Translations under genes and position numbers: made by a program | Part shown: piece after piece, positions 26,899 through 34,896 of the stretch | Position numbering within the stretch: position 1 is the first letter of the stretch | Layout of the letters: each line of letters opens with the position of its first letter | The notes under the pieces: generated by a model | What the model saw: only the letters and a program-made list of their open reading frames with translations | The model's database searches: none | What the model was told of the DNA's origin: nothing | Assembly (NCBI GenBank): GCA_022072445.1 | Contig: JAJVHV010000002.1 | Location: 62,001-126,000 of the forward strand | Length of the DNA: 64,000 nt | Direction: 5' to 3' | Origin: Phycisphaerae bacterium | GTDB lineage: Bacteria; Planctomycetota; Phycisphaerae; UBA1845; Fen-1342

Positions 26899-28071
26899 AT
26901 GGCCCGAAAGAAATCAACCACCGCCGATTCAGCCCCGACCGCCGCGGGCGGTTCAAAGTCCGCCGCCCGCTCGGAACGCGACAGAACCACGGCCCGCAAG
27001 ATCGAAAACCTCGCCGACGGCGTTGTTTCCGCCGCGCGGAAGAAGGGCGATCCGTCGCTCGACATCCCCATCCGCTCATTATCGAACGTCAGCTTCAACG
27101 CCAAGCGGGCCATTCTCGAAATGGGCGACGCGCGGCAGACGCGCAACCTGTTCAACCTGAACATGGCCAAGAAATACATGCAGACGCTGCTGATCGCCTC
27201 GGCCAGCAAGCAGCTCATCGACGCCGGCAAGACCGCCAGCATCCGCCAGCTCTATTACATGAGCAAGCACACGATTAAGGGCAGCAAGAGCGAAAAAACA
27301 TTCGACGAGCAGGCCGAGAGCGACGGCATCATCGAAGACCTCGAAGTCGGCATCGACGCGCTGCGCGAAGAACTGCACGTCTTCGCCGACAGCCGCGGCG
27401 CCATGGTCGGCGAGATCACGCTCACCGACGCGGGCGACACCATCGACTGCACGCGCATGGGCACCGGCGGCTACGGAATCCCCAGCATCGTCGAGCCCGA
27501 TATCATCCAGTTCAAGAAGTGCACCGCGAAGTTCATCCTGCACGTCGAGAAGGGCACCGTCTGGCGGCGCTTCGTCGAAGACCGCTTCTGGGAAAAGCAC
27601 CGCTGCATCCTGATCCACGGCGGCGGCCAACCGCCGCGCGGCGTCCGGCGGCTGCTGCGGCGGATGCACGACGAGCTGAAGCTGCCGGTCTATTGCGTGC
27701 TCGATAACGACCCGTGGGGCTACTACATCTACAGCGTCGTCAAGCAGGGCTCGATCAACCTGGCCTACGAAAGCCGCCGCATGGCCGTGCCCGACGCGAA
27801 GTTCATCGGCGTATCGGCGTTCGACTACGAGCGCTGCGGGCTATCGGACGACGTGCAGATCGAGCTGGACGACCAGGACCGCAAACGCGCCAAGCAGATC
27901 CTCGAATACCCGTGGTTCGTGGGCAAGAAGCCGTGGGAGAAAGAAATCGGCAAGATGCTGAAGAACGGCTTCAAGATGGAAGTCGAAGCCATGATCAACA
28001 AGCGCCTGACGTATCTGACGGAAGAGTACGTGCCGATGAAGCTGAAGGACCAGAAGCAGTGGCTGGATTGA
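26899..28071 (+). CDS. top6A: DNA topoisomerase VI subunit A (Spo11-like)
   Basis: 390 codons from ATG 26899, with AGGAG 14 bases upstream. After a basic, Ala/Ser-rich N-terminus of about 35 residues comes the winged-helix with SIRQLYYMSKHT (catalytic Tyr119 or Tyr120), and then the Toprim domain: HVEKG (Glu217), LIHGGGQPPRGVRR and VLDNDPWGYY (Asp269, Asp271). All residues needed to make a double-strand break are present. In archaea and in bacteria that have it, subunit B (the ATPase) is normally adjacent; none is in this window. The neighbouring genes are a divergent membrane protein and a coupled small membrane protein. B may be elsewhere in the genome, or this may act alone. Confidence 0.92.
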   Translation: MARKKSTTADSAPTAAGGSKSAARSERDRTTARKIENLADGVVSAARKKGDPSLDIPIRSLSNVSFNAKRAILEMGDARQTRNLFNLNMAKKYMQTLLIASASKQLIDAGKTASIRQLYYMSKHTIKGSKSEKTFDEQAESDGIIEDLEVGIDALREELHVFADSRGAMVGEITLTDAGDTIDCTRMGTGGYGIPSIVEPDIIQFKKCTAKFILHVEKGTVWRRFVEDRFWEKHRCILIHGGGQPPRGVRRLLRRMHDELKLPVYCVLDNDPWGYYIYSVVKQGSINLAYESRRMAVPDAKFIGVSAFDYERCGLSDDVQIELDDQDRKRAKQILEYPWFVGKKPWEKEIGKMLKNGFKMEVEAMINKRLTYLTEEYVPMKLKDQKQWLD

Positions 28072-28517
28072 GTCGGCGGTCGCGCCGTTGCGCCAGCGCG
28101 GCGCTGTTTGTCCTCAGCAGCATGCTTCTGATCGCAACGGCTATTTCGCTGCGGTGGACGGTTGTGTCGCGCTATTCGGATCGGTGTAGCCTGCTGATCT
28201 CGGGGGCTTGCATCGAGTGGGTGATTTGGCCGGACGACTGGCGCGATCGATATTCAGCCTCCTTCCGAGAAGGTCTGGTTCACGCGTGGTTTCGCGCCGA
28301 CGAACCGTTGGTGCTCTCCTGGTGGCTCGAATTGGGCAACTACATGTGGGGCAGGGACTACTTTCGGCTGCCCCTGTGGATACCGCTGGTTTTTCTTACG
28401 ACACTGGCAGCACTGCTTCAATGCAATTCGCGTCCGTCCCCGGGGCATTGTGCGAACTGCCGCTACAACCTGACTGGTGATGTGAGCGGAATCTGTCCGG
28501 AATGCGGCCACGGTTGA
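28068..28517 (+). CDS. Small membrane protein with C-terminal zinc ribbon
   Basis: 149 codons from a TTG that overlaps the top6A stop (TTGA). Two hydrophobic helices (ASAALFVLSSMLLIATAI near the start and LPLWIPLVFLTTLAALLQ near residue 105) frame a 70-residue loop with many aromatic residues. It ends CANCRYNLTGDVSGICPECG, a four-cysteine ribbon of the same kind as the N-terminus of the protein at 25305-26249. Function unknown. The coupling is a physical fact; a role with topoisomerase is not implied. Confidence 0.5.
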   Translation: MSRRSRRCASAALFVLSSMLLIATAISLRWTVVSRYSDRCSLLISGACIEWVIWPDDWRDRYSASFREGLVHAWFRADEPLVLSWWLELGNYMWGRDYFRLPLWIPLVFLTTLAALLQCNSRPSPGHCANCRYNLTGDVSGICPECGHG

Positions 28518-28541
28518 CGGACGACGAGTTTATTATATAAT
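28514..28541 (+). promoter_or_regulatory. Strong sigma-70 promoter before the BrnT-like toxin
   Basis: TTGACG, a 16-base spacer and a perfect TATAAT, inside an AT-rich island (TTTATTATATAATTAA). The -35 box overlaps the previous stop codon. The expected start site is close to 28548, eleven bases before the GTG of the toxin gene. Toxin-antitoxin promoters are usually repressed by the complex. Confidence 0.65.
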
Positions 28542-28558
28542 TAAATCAGCGAGATCCC

Positions 28559-28825
28559 GTGGTTTTCCGATGGGACGATCGGAACCTCGAGCACGTTCCG
28601 AGTCATGGCGTGACGCCCGGTGAGGCCGAATACGTCGTATCGAATACGGGGCGTCTGTATCCGTTGCACCGAGCGGATGACAAGTGGCTCGCTTGGGGCC
28701 AGGCCGAGGGCGGCCGAATGGTGCAGGTCGTGTTTGTGCTGGATGCAGACGAGGCCGTGTACATCATTCACGCCCGGCCGCTGACAGAGCGCGAGAAGAT
28801 TCGGTTCCGGCGCAGGAGACGCTGA
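28559..28825 (+). CDS. brnT: BrnT-like ribonuclease toxin
   Basis: 88 codons from GTG. The start FRWDDRNLEHVPSHGVTPGEAEYVV matches the BrnT pattern (WDxxK/NxxH..HGVxxxEAE), and the centre GRMVQVVFVLDADEAVYIIHARPLTEREK matches its beta-sheet core and conserved RP..E segment. BrnT folds like RelE-type RNases and inhibits translation. The residues 'HVPSHGV' replace the commoner 'N..KHGV'. The gene is followed after two bases by an antitoxin-type gene, giving the usual toxin-first order of brnTA. Confidence 0.72.
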   Translation: MVFRWDDRNLEHVPSHGVTPGEAEYVVSNTGRLYPLHRADDKWLAWGQAEGGRMVQVVFVLDADEAVYIIHARPLTEREKIRFRRRRR

Positions 28826-28827
28826 TC

Positions 28828-29151
28828 ATGGCACGCAAGGCCGCGAAGCCGCGAGATTCATCAGACAACTCGACAGCCGATTCCCTCGACACAGCCGAAT
28901 TCGACCGCGAATTCGTCATCAACTCCTTCGCGGAGCCGGACCCCGCGGCGCGCCGCCGTTGGCAGCGGGCCCGGCGCAAGCGCGGCCGGCCGACGGTCGG
29001 CGAGGGCGCCAAGGTTGTGTCGGTCAGCATTGAGCGGCGGCTGCTGGCCCGGGCCGATCGCCTGGCGAAGAAGAAACGCGTCAGCCGAGCGGCATTGATC
29101 AGCCGCGGATTGCGCGCTGTATTGGCGGCGGAGGGGCGGGCGGCCCAGTGA
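28828..29151 (+). CDS. Ribbon-helix-helix antitoxin (BrnA-like)
   Basis: 107 codons with an AGGAG site inside the end of the toxin gene. The N-terminal half is charged and probably disordered (AEFDREFVINSFAEPDPAAR), as expected of a toxin-neutralising region; the C-terminal half VVSVSIERRLLARADRLAKK then RAALISRGLRAVLA is a ribbon-helix-helix DNA-binding fold. It should bind the toxin and repress the promoter at 28514. The arrangement differs from typical BrnA in having the neutralising region first. Confidence 0.65.
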   Translation: MARKAAKPRDSSDNSTADSLDTAEFDREFVINSFAEPDPAARRRWQRARRKRGRPTVGEGAKVVSVSIERRLLARADRLAKKKRVSRAALISRGLRAVLAAEGRAAQ

Positions 29152-29226
29152 ACGGAAGATTCGCCTGATGGGGGGCTCGCCATGCGTTTACGGACCAAGA
29201 GGATTGCGCACTGGTTCATGCTGGCC

Positions 29227-29366
29227 TTCGGCGCGGGAGCATAGGTGGACTCGGTCAGCATCGAGCGGTGGCTGCGCGCCCGGGCGGATCGCCTGGCGAA
29301 GAAGAAACGCGTCAGCCGCGCCGCCCTCATCAGCCGCGGACTTCGCGCCGTTCTGGCGGCAGGGGT
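29227..29366 (+). pseudogene. Broken duplicate of the antitoxin C-terminal half
   Basis: The frame reads DSVSIERWLRARADRLAKK and RAALISRGLRAVLAA, almost the same as residues 68-105 of the antitoxin just upstream. In front of it the similarity continues (GEGAK versus GAGA) but a TAG replaces the Lys codon at 29242-29244. No ribosome site or start precedes it. It is best read as a partial tandem duplication that has lost its start region. Confidence 0.7.
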
Positions 29367-29493
29367 GCAGCGAACCAGTCAGCGCCGTGAATGTCGGTCG
29401 GCCCGCGTTAGTTCAACCAGGACCCGCGCGCGGCGAGGCATGGGTCGCCAGTTCCCAGTAGACGCTCGCCCGCGCGGCAGCGACAATGGCGGC

Positions 29494-29880
29494 ATGAATA
29501 CGACGCCTTCCCCGCACTCGCCGGATACTCCCCGCCCCGACGCACCACGCGCACCCGGCGCCAGCCCGGCGGCTGGCGTGAGCCCCGCCGCGCCCGGCGA
29601 GAGCCCCGCCTCGGCCGGTACGAGCCCGACCGAGCCCGGCGCGTTCGACCCCGCCCGCCTCAAGGCCGCCATGAAGGCCTTCAAGAAACGGCTCAAGCTG
29701 GCGCGGCTCGACGACGAGTCACGCGTCGGACACGGCCCGATGAGCTCCGGCGGCCGATCCGACCTCGTCGCCATCACGCCGCCCGCCCAGTACCCGCGCG
29801 AAGTCTGGGAAGAGCTGGCCCGTATCGGCAAGCTCCGCCGCGCCGGACAAGGGCTCTACGAGCTTGGCGACGCGCCGTGA
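29494..29880 (+). CDS. Conserved hypothetical protein, Pro/Ala-rich N-terminus
   Basis: 128 codons from ATG 29494. The first 50 residues are Ala/Pro/Ser-rich low complexity. The rest, AAMKAFKKRLKLARLDDESR then VAITPPAQYPREVWEELARIGKLR and GQGLYEL, resembles a small conserved protein seen in planctomycetes. No catalytic motif. Its stop overlaps the GTG start of the YjbR-like fragment (GTGA). Confidence 0.55.
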   Translation: MNTTPSPHSPDTPRPDAPRAPGASPAAGVSPAAPGESPASAGTSPTEPGAFDPARLKAAMKAFKKRLKLARLDDESRVGHGPMSSGGRSDLVAITPPAQYPREVWEELARIGKLRRAGQGLYELGDAP

Positions 29881-30160
29881 AGCGCGGCAGCGGTCGCGTA
29901 GCAGGAAGCGAGCGGGTCGCTTCGACGAAGCACGGCGGCCGAGGCGGTACGGGAGGTTCTTCGCTGAAGCGCGCCACGTCGGCGCGCGGTCACGCATGGC
30001 CCGGCCGCACGCAGCGCGCCCGGCTCGACAAGCTCCTCAAGCTCGCCGCGACACTGCCGCACGTCGCCCACGAACCGGTCGGCGACGGCCATGTCGCGTT
30101 CCGCGTCGGCAAGAAGACGTTCGCCTGGTATCTCAACAGCCACCACGGCGGATCGCGATC
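29877..30160 (+). pseudogene. YjbR/MmcQ-like gene truncated by tandem repeats
   Basis: From a GTG overlapping the previous stop, about 92 codons are coding-like: after a basic leader come RARLDKLLKLAATLPHVAHE and VAFRVGKKTFAWYLNSHHGG, which resemble the MmcQ/YjbR family (HPAFRVxxKxFAxxxxxHHGDG). At about 30152 the sequence passes into GC-rich repeats. The expected DGRIA continuation appears in another frame (RIAIAALAGA), so a small deletion or frameshift coincides with the junction. The remaining third of the domain is not found downstream, so the gene is judged non-functional. Confidence 0.55.
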
Positions 30161-30915
30161 GCGGCGCTGGCCGGCGCGCGCGTTGGACGCGAGCGGCGCG
30201 CGTTGGACGCGAGCGGCGCGCGTTGGAACCGAGCGGCGCGCGTTGGAACGGAGCCGCGCGCGTTGGAACCGAGCTGCGGGCGTTGGAACCGAGCTGCGGG
30301 CGTTGGAACCGAGCTGCGGGCGTTGGAACCGAGCTGCGGGCGTTGGAACCGAGCCGCGGGCGTTGGAACCGAGCTGCGGGCGTTGGAACCGAGCCGCGCG
30401 CGTTGGAACCGAGCCGCGCGCGTCAGCAAGCGGTTTCCTGGCCAAGCCGGAGTGCGAGCGGCGGTCGAGGGATTCTCGCGCGGGGCTAAGAAACCGCTCC
30501 CTGACGGTCGCGGCTCGGATCGCGGTCGCGGCTCGGATCGCGGTCGCGGCGCTGGCCGGCGCGCGCGTTGGACGCGAGCGGCGCGCGTTGGAACCGAGCC
30601 GCGCGCGTCAGCAAGCGGATTCCTGGCCAAGCCGGAGTGCGAGCGGCGGTCGAGGGATTCTCGCGCGGGGCTAAGAAACCGCTCCCTTACGGTCGCGGCT
30701 CGGATCGCGGTCGCGGCTCGGATCGCGGTCGCGGCTCAGATCGCGGTCGCGGCGCTGGCCGGCGCGGGCGTTGGAACCGAGCTGCGGGCGTTGGAACCGA
30801 GCCGCGCGCGTCAGCAAGCGGTTTCCTGGCCAAGCGGGAGTGCGAGCGGCGGTCGAGGGTTCGCGCGCGGGGCTAAGAAACCGCTCCCTTACGGTCGCGG
30901 CTCTGGCAGGCGTCG
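30160..30915. repeat. GC-rich tandem repeats: 20-bp units and larger units
   Basis: Twelve 20-bp units of the type CGTTGGAACCGAGCTGCGGG fill 30181-30420. Because 20 is not a multiple of three, all frames stay open and give spurious long ORFs. From 30415 a larger unit of 155-200 bases (beginning CGTCAGCAAGCGGTTTCCTG, then GGCTAAGAAACCGCTCCCT and repeated TCGGATCGCGGTCGCGGC) occurs three times, the last ending near 30905. The CCGCTCCCTNACGGTCGCGG core also occurs in inverted orientation at about 39523-39545. The bases 30916-31038 hold nothing recognisable. Confidence 0.85.
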
Positions 30916-31038
30916 GCGCGGTTCGATCGGCTCGGCGGGAGCCTCGCCCTGCCGGCGCCCTCCCGGCGCCCTCCTGTTGGGGACACGGACGATCAAGCTT
31001 GCATTGCCGTCGCAGCCCCGCTTTCCCGCGCCGGGCCG

Positions 31039-31422
31039 CTACACCGCCAGTCGCCGCACCCGCGCCAGCAGGTCCATCTTGTTGACCGGCTTGCTGATGA
31101 AGTCATCGGCCCCCGACTCGCGTGCCCGCTCCACGTCGCCCGATTCGTTCAGCGCCGTCACCATGATGATCGGGATGTCGCGAAAACGCGGATCAGCCTT
31201 CAGCGTCCGGCACACCTCGAAGCCGCTCATCCGTGGCATCATCACGTCCAGCAGGATCATTCGCGGCGGGCGGCGCTCGACGGCGGCCAGCACCTCATGA
31301 CCGTCGCGGGCGCGCTCGACCGGGACGTCGAGCTCCTCCAGATAGGCCTCGAGTAGTTCGAGAATCTGTGGATTATCATCGGCCACCAGAATCGGGGCCG
31401 GGGCCTGATTCGACGTGTTCAT
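31039..31422 (-). CDS. Single-domain response regulator
   Basis: 127 codons from ATG 31422. A stand-alone receiver domain: acidic Asp15/Asp16 (ILVADDN), phosphoacceptor Asp59 (ILLDVMMP), Thr89 (VTAL) and Lys111 (SKPVNK). There is no output domain, so it probably acts through protein contacts. No histidine kinase is nearby. The longer frame adds 14 residues without a clear ribosome site. Confidence 0.88.
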   Translation of the reverse strand: MNTSNQAPAPILVADDNPQILELLEAYLEELDVPVERARDGHEVLAAVERRPPRMILLDVMMPRMSGFEVCRTLKADPRFRDIPIIMVTALNESGDVERARESGADDFISKPVNKMDLLARVRRLAV

Positions 31423-31482
31423 GGGCGAGGCAACTCCGGTTTCATCACGCGGAGTTTGACGCATGCCGCGCGACTTTGCAAT

Positions 31483-34400
31483 TCAACCGCCGCCGATGCA
31501 CGCCACGAACGCGTCAATGTCGAAGCCATCGACCACGCCGTCGCAGTTGGCGTCGCCCGTGCAGATCGGGTCGCAGCCCGGAAACGCGCTGGCGTAGGCC
31601 TGCGGATCGGTCAGCAGCAGCACGAACGGATCGATGTCGAATCCGTCGGCCTGCCCATCGCAATTCAGATCGCAGTGGATGAATCCAGCGCAGATCTGAT
31701 TCTCATACGCGCCGATGTCCACGACCGGCGCCGGGCCGACGCCCGTGTCCGGCCTGCACGGCGGATTGACCAGCCTCGGAAGCACGCTGAGGTCGAATGG
31801 CACGTGCTCGCCCACCGTCCCATCCCCGTCGACGTCGAAATCGTCATACGGCAGCATCGGGTTGTCGCCCGCGTCGATGCAGGGCGACGGATCGCTCAGG
31901 CGGTAGTCTCCGCCGCCCGCGTTGACGAACAGCGGATCGTCGCCGATGTTACCGGTTCCGCCCAGCCCGCCCGTCAGCCCCTGGATGCAGCAGTAGTTGA
32001 TGTCCAGCGTGCCGTTCACGTTGGAAATCTGCGCGTCCTCGTCGCTGCCGCCGGTGTCGGCGTTGCCCCACAGAATGCAATTGACCACGATCGGCCCGCT
32101 GTCGGTGCTCTCGAGGCCTCCCACGCTCGTCGCGCTGTTCCCGACAAACGTGCAACTGTAAATGGCGGGGTTGCTGTCGGACGCGTTGTTGATTGCCCCG
32201 CCGCTGTCGTCGGACAAGTTGTTCGCGAACAGGCAGTTGACGATCGTCGGATCGCCCCGGGTCTGATTCTGAATCGCCCCGCCGCGCGTCGTCGCCCCGC
32301 CGACGCTGCTGGCGGCGTTGGCGACGAAGGTGCAGTGCCAGATCACGGGCCGGGCGTCGAGCCGGTTGCGCATCGCGCCGCCCAGCGTGAACGCCGTGTT
32401 CTGCTCGAACGAGCATTGGACAAAAAGCGGGCTGCCGACGCCGACGTTGGCGCAGGCCCCGCCCTGGTCCGACTCGTTGTCGCTGAAGCTGCATGCGACG
32501 AAGGTCGCGTCGGAAGAGTTGCTGCTGATCGCGCCGCCGCGGCTGCTGGCGAAGTTCGCCTCAAACGTGCAGGCGCTGACGCTGCTGGCCGACGGGTTGT
32601 TGAACATCGCGCCGCCACTGACGACCGCGGTGTTGCCGGTGAAAGTGCAGGCGTCGATGGACGAGTCGGAGCTGATGTTCGCCAATCCGCCGCCGTTGTT
32701 GGCCTTGTTCTGGTCGAAGACGCACTGGGAGAACGTCGCGGCCGCTCCGTTCATGCACGCCGCGCCGCCTCCACTCGCGGCGCTGCACGCTTCGAAACGG
32801 CAGCCGGCGATCGTCGGCGCTCCGCCCAGCACCAGCAGACCGGCGCCCTCGTCGTCATCCGTCAGCGACGAGCTGGCATTGCCGCCGCGGATCGTGAATC
32901 CGTCGAGCCGCGCCGTGGGGCCGACGCCCTCGGCCAAGACTACGTGATACGAGTTCTCGCCGATATTCGTGAAGTTCGGGCCGTCGTTTGCGGCCAGGTC
33001 GCCGCTCAGAATCGTCACGTTGGTCTGCGGGTCGCGCTGCGAACGGCTGGTCTCGTTGCCCGCAAACCCGCCGTAAACTGCAATGTTGTTGATCAGCCGG
33101 TAGCTGATGTCGCGGTCGCCGCTGCCGCCGTCGGGACGATACGTCCCGGCCCGCACCCAGATTTCCGTGCCGCCCGTCTCGCACGAGGGGATCGCGACGG
33201 CCAATGCGTCGTGGATGTCGGTAAACGCGTCGGCCCAGCTCAGCCCGGTCGCCGCCCCGCTCGCCGCCGCGTCCACGTAGAGCACCGTCGGCTGCGCACG
33301 AATCGCGTCGTACGCGCTGGGCAGACCCCAGCCGAAGGTCGTGTCATACCCGGCCGATCCCAGATCGGCGCTGGTCAGTTGCAGTCGTCTTTCCGCGTCG
33401 GTCGCTTCGAGGCACGCCTGAGTCGAGATCAGCAGCGCCGCCACGCCCGCGGCGTACGGACACGACAACGACGTGCCCGACTGCGACGTGTAGTCGCCCG
33501 CCGCATAGCCGTCGCTGCCGGTTCGGTCAGTCGTGTAGATGTCCACGCCCGGCGCCGCAAAGGCCAGCCCTGTGCCGTAGTTGCTGAAGGCCGGCCGCGC
33601 GCCGCTGCGGTTCACCGCCCCCACCGCGTTCACCGTCGCGACGCTCGCCGGGTACGAAATCGTGCTGGAGCCGTCATTGCCCGATGCGGCAAAATGCACG
33701 ACGCCCAGTGCGTGCAGCTCGGCGTACTTGTCGTCGATCGCCGACGACGAGAAGCCGTACGAATTGCTGTTGTTCGTAACCCGCGCCCCAATCGACACGG
33801 CCCAATCCAGCGCCAGCACCGTCGCCGACGTGTCCGTGATCCAGCTTCCGTTACACGCCGGCTGGCTGATGAACACCCGCGCCGACGCCACCCGGCAGCC
33901 GGGCGCCACGCCCACCGTCCCCAGCGCGTTGTCGATCACCGCCGAAATGCAGCCCGCCACTACCGTTCCGTGGTTATCGCAACTGTTGACCGGCCCGCCG
34001 TCGCCCGGCCCCTCGCTCGTGAAGTCGGCGCCAGGCCCGAGATTCAGATCGGGATGATCCTGCTGCACACCCACGTCCAAGACCGCGACAATCACGTCGC
34101 TGTCGCCGACGCTGATGTCCCACGCCTCCGGCGCGTCCACGTCGATATCGGGCGTGCCGCCGTCCTGCCCGGTGTTGTGCAGCCCCCACAGCGAACCGTC
34201 CTGAAATCCGGGATCGTTGGGCATCAGACAGGCGCGGCCGGTGAAGATCATGTTCGGTTCGGCGAATCGGACCTCCGGCCGGACCGCCAGCGCGTTGGCG
34301 TCGCGCAGCACGTCGATGCCGTTCCGCCGCGCTGAGCGCACACGCAGCGCGTTGCTCATTCCGCCCCACGCGCGCTCCAGCACCGCGCCGGGCGCCAGCT

Positions 34401-34803
34401 CGCGCAGCAGCCGATCGATGTGATCGGACGGCACGCCCGGCTCGAATCGGACCAGAATGTCGCGCGTCACGATCACGTCATTGCCGCCCGGTCCGGTAAG
34501 CACCGGCGACGCAAACTCCGCGCCGCCCGAGCCCACCAGGTCCTTTAACAGCGCGCCGAGCGCGGCGCCGTCGGCCGGTGGCGCGGCGAGCGTCACGGTT
34601 GTCCAACCGCGCAGCGGCAACGCGGTACGGGGTCCGAGAGAATCAGCACCGGCGGGTCGGTACAGGCCGATGCGGCGCAGATCGAGCGCCAGCGTCTGCG
34701 GCCATTTGAAATATCGGTATTGCAGCACGTCGCTCGGCGCCGCTCCGATGGCGGCGCGAATGATGAGAATCGCGATGGCGGCGGCTGCGGCGCGACGGAC
34801 CAT
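31483..34803 (-). CDS. Secreted subtilisin-like protease with beta-helix and dockerin tail
   Basis: 1106 codons from ATG 34803, which has GGAGGGG upstream and starts a signal peptide (VRRAAAAAIAILIIRAAIG). A prodomain-like region is followed by an S8 peptidase with the triad Asp243 (AVLDVGVQ), His278 (DNHGTVVAG) and Ser445 (SGTSLSCPYAAG). From about 520 to 1000 lie repeats such as TFSQCVFDQNKANNGGGLAN, a right-handed parallel beta-helix. The last 60 residues contain two dockerin-like segments (CDLNCDGQADGFDIDPFV and CDGVVDGFDIDAFVACI), the planctomycete cell-surface or sorting tail. Likely an extracellular protease or adhesin-protease. Confidence 0.88.
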   Translation of the reverse strand: MVRRAAAAAIAILIIRAAIGAAPSDVLQYRYFKWPQTLALDLRRIGLYRPAGADSLGPRTALPLRGWTTVTLAAPPADGAALGALLKDLVGSGGAEFASPVLTGPGGNDVIVTRDILVRFEPGVPSDHIDRLLRELAPGAVLERAWGGMSNALRVRSARRNGIDVLRDANALAVRPEVRFAEPNMIFTGRACLMPNDPGFQDGSLWGLHNTGQDGGTPDIDVDAPEAWDISVGDSDVIVAVLDVGVQQDHPDLNLGPGADFTSEGPGDGGPVNSCDNHGTVVAGCISAVIDNALGTVGVAPGCRVASARVFISQPACNGSWITDTSATVLALDWAVSIGARVTNNSNSYGFSSSAIDDKYAELHALGVVHFAASGNDGSSTISYPASVATVNAVGAVNRSGARPAFSNYGTGLAFAAPGVDIYTTDRTGSDGYAAGDYTSQSGTSLSCPYAAGVAALLISTQACLEATDAERRLQLTSADLGSAGYDTTFGWGLPSAYDAIRAQPTVLYVDAAASGAATGLSWADAFTDIHDALAVAIPSCETGGTEIWVRAGTYRPDGGSGDRDISYRLINNIAVYGGFAGNETSRSQRDPQTNVTILSGDLAANDGPNFTNIGENSYHVVLAEGVGPTARLDGFTIRGGNASSSLTDDDEGAGLLVLGGAPTIAGCRFEACSAASGGGAACMNGAAATFSQCVFDQNKANNGGGLANISSDSSIDACTFTGNTAVVSGGAMFNNPSASSVSACTFEANFASSRGGAISSNSSDATFVACSFSDNESDQGGACANVGVGSPLFVQCSFEQNTAFTLGGAMRNRLDARPVIWHCTFVANAASSVGGATTRGGAIQNQTRGDPTIVNCLFANNLSDDSGGAINNASDSNPAIYSCTFVGNSATSVGGLESTDSGPIVVNCILWGNADTGGSDEDAQISNVNGTLDINYCCIQGLTGGLGGTGNIGDDPLFVNAGGGDYRLSDPSPCIDAGDNPMLPYDDFDVDGDGTVGEHVPFDLSVLPRLVNPPCRPDTGVGPAPVVDIGAYENQICAGFIHCDLNCDGQADGFDIDPFVLLLTDPQAYASAFPGCDPICTGDANCDGVVDGFDIDAFVACIGGG

Positions 34804-34896
34804 GTGACTGCCCCTCCGGTGGCAGTGCAACGGTAGCAGATAATTCCATTCTAGCCGCGGGCGGGGCTGATTTCCGCTGGAGGGCCGCCCGCTTCG

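Noticed and set aside
29864-31300. Long overlapping ORFs rich in Arg/Ala/Glu
   Set aside because: The 20-bp repeat cycles through three frames and keeps all open; no protein family is visible.
31456-34335. 959-codon plus-strand ORF
   Set aside because: Antisense to the subtilase, whose catalytic triad and signal peptide are clear.
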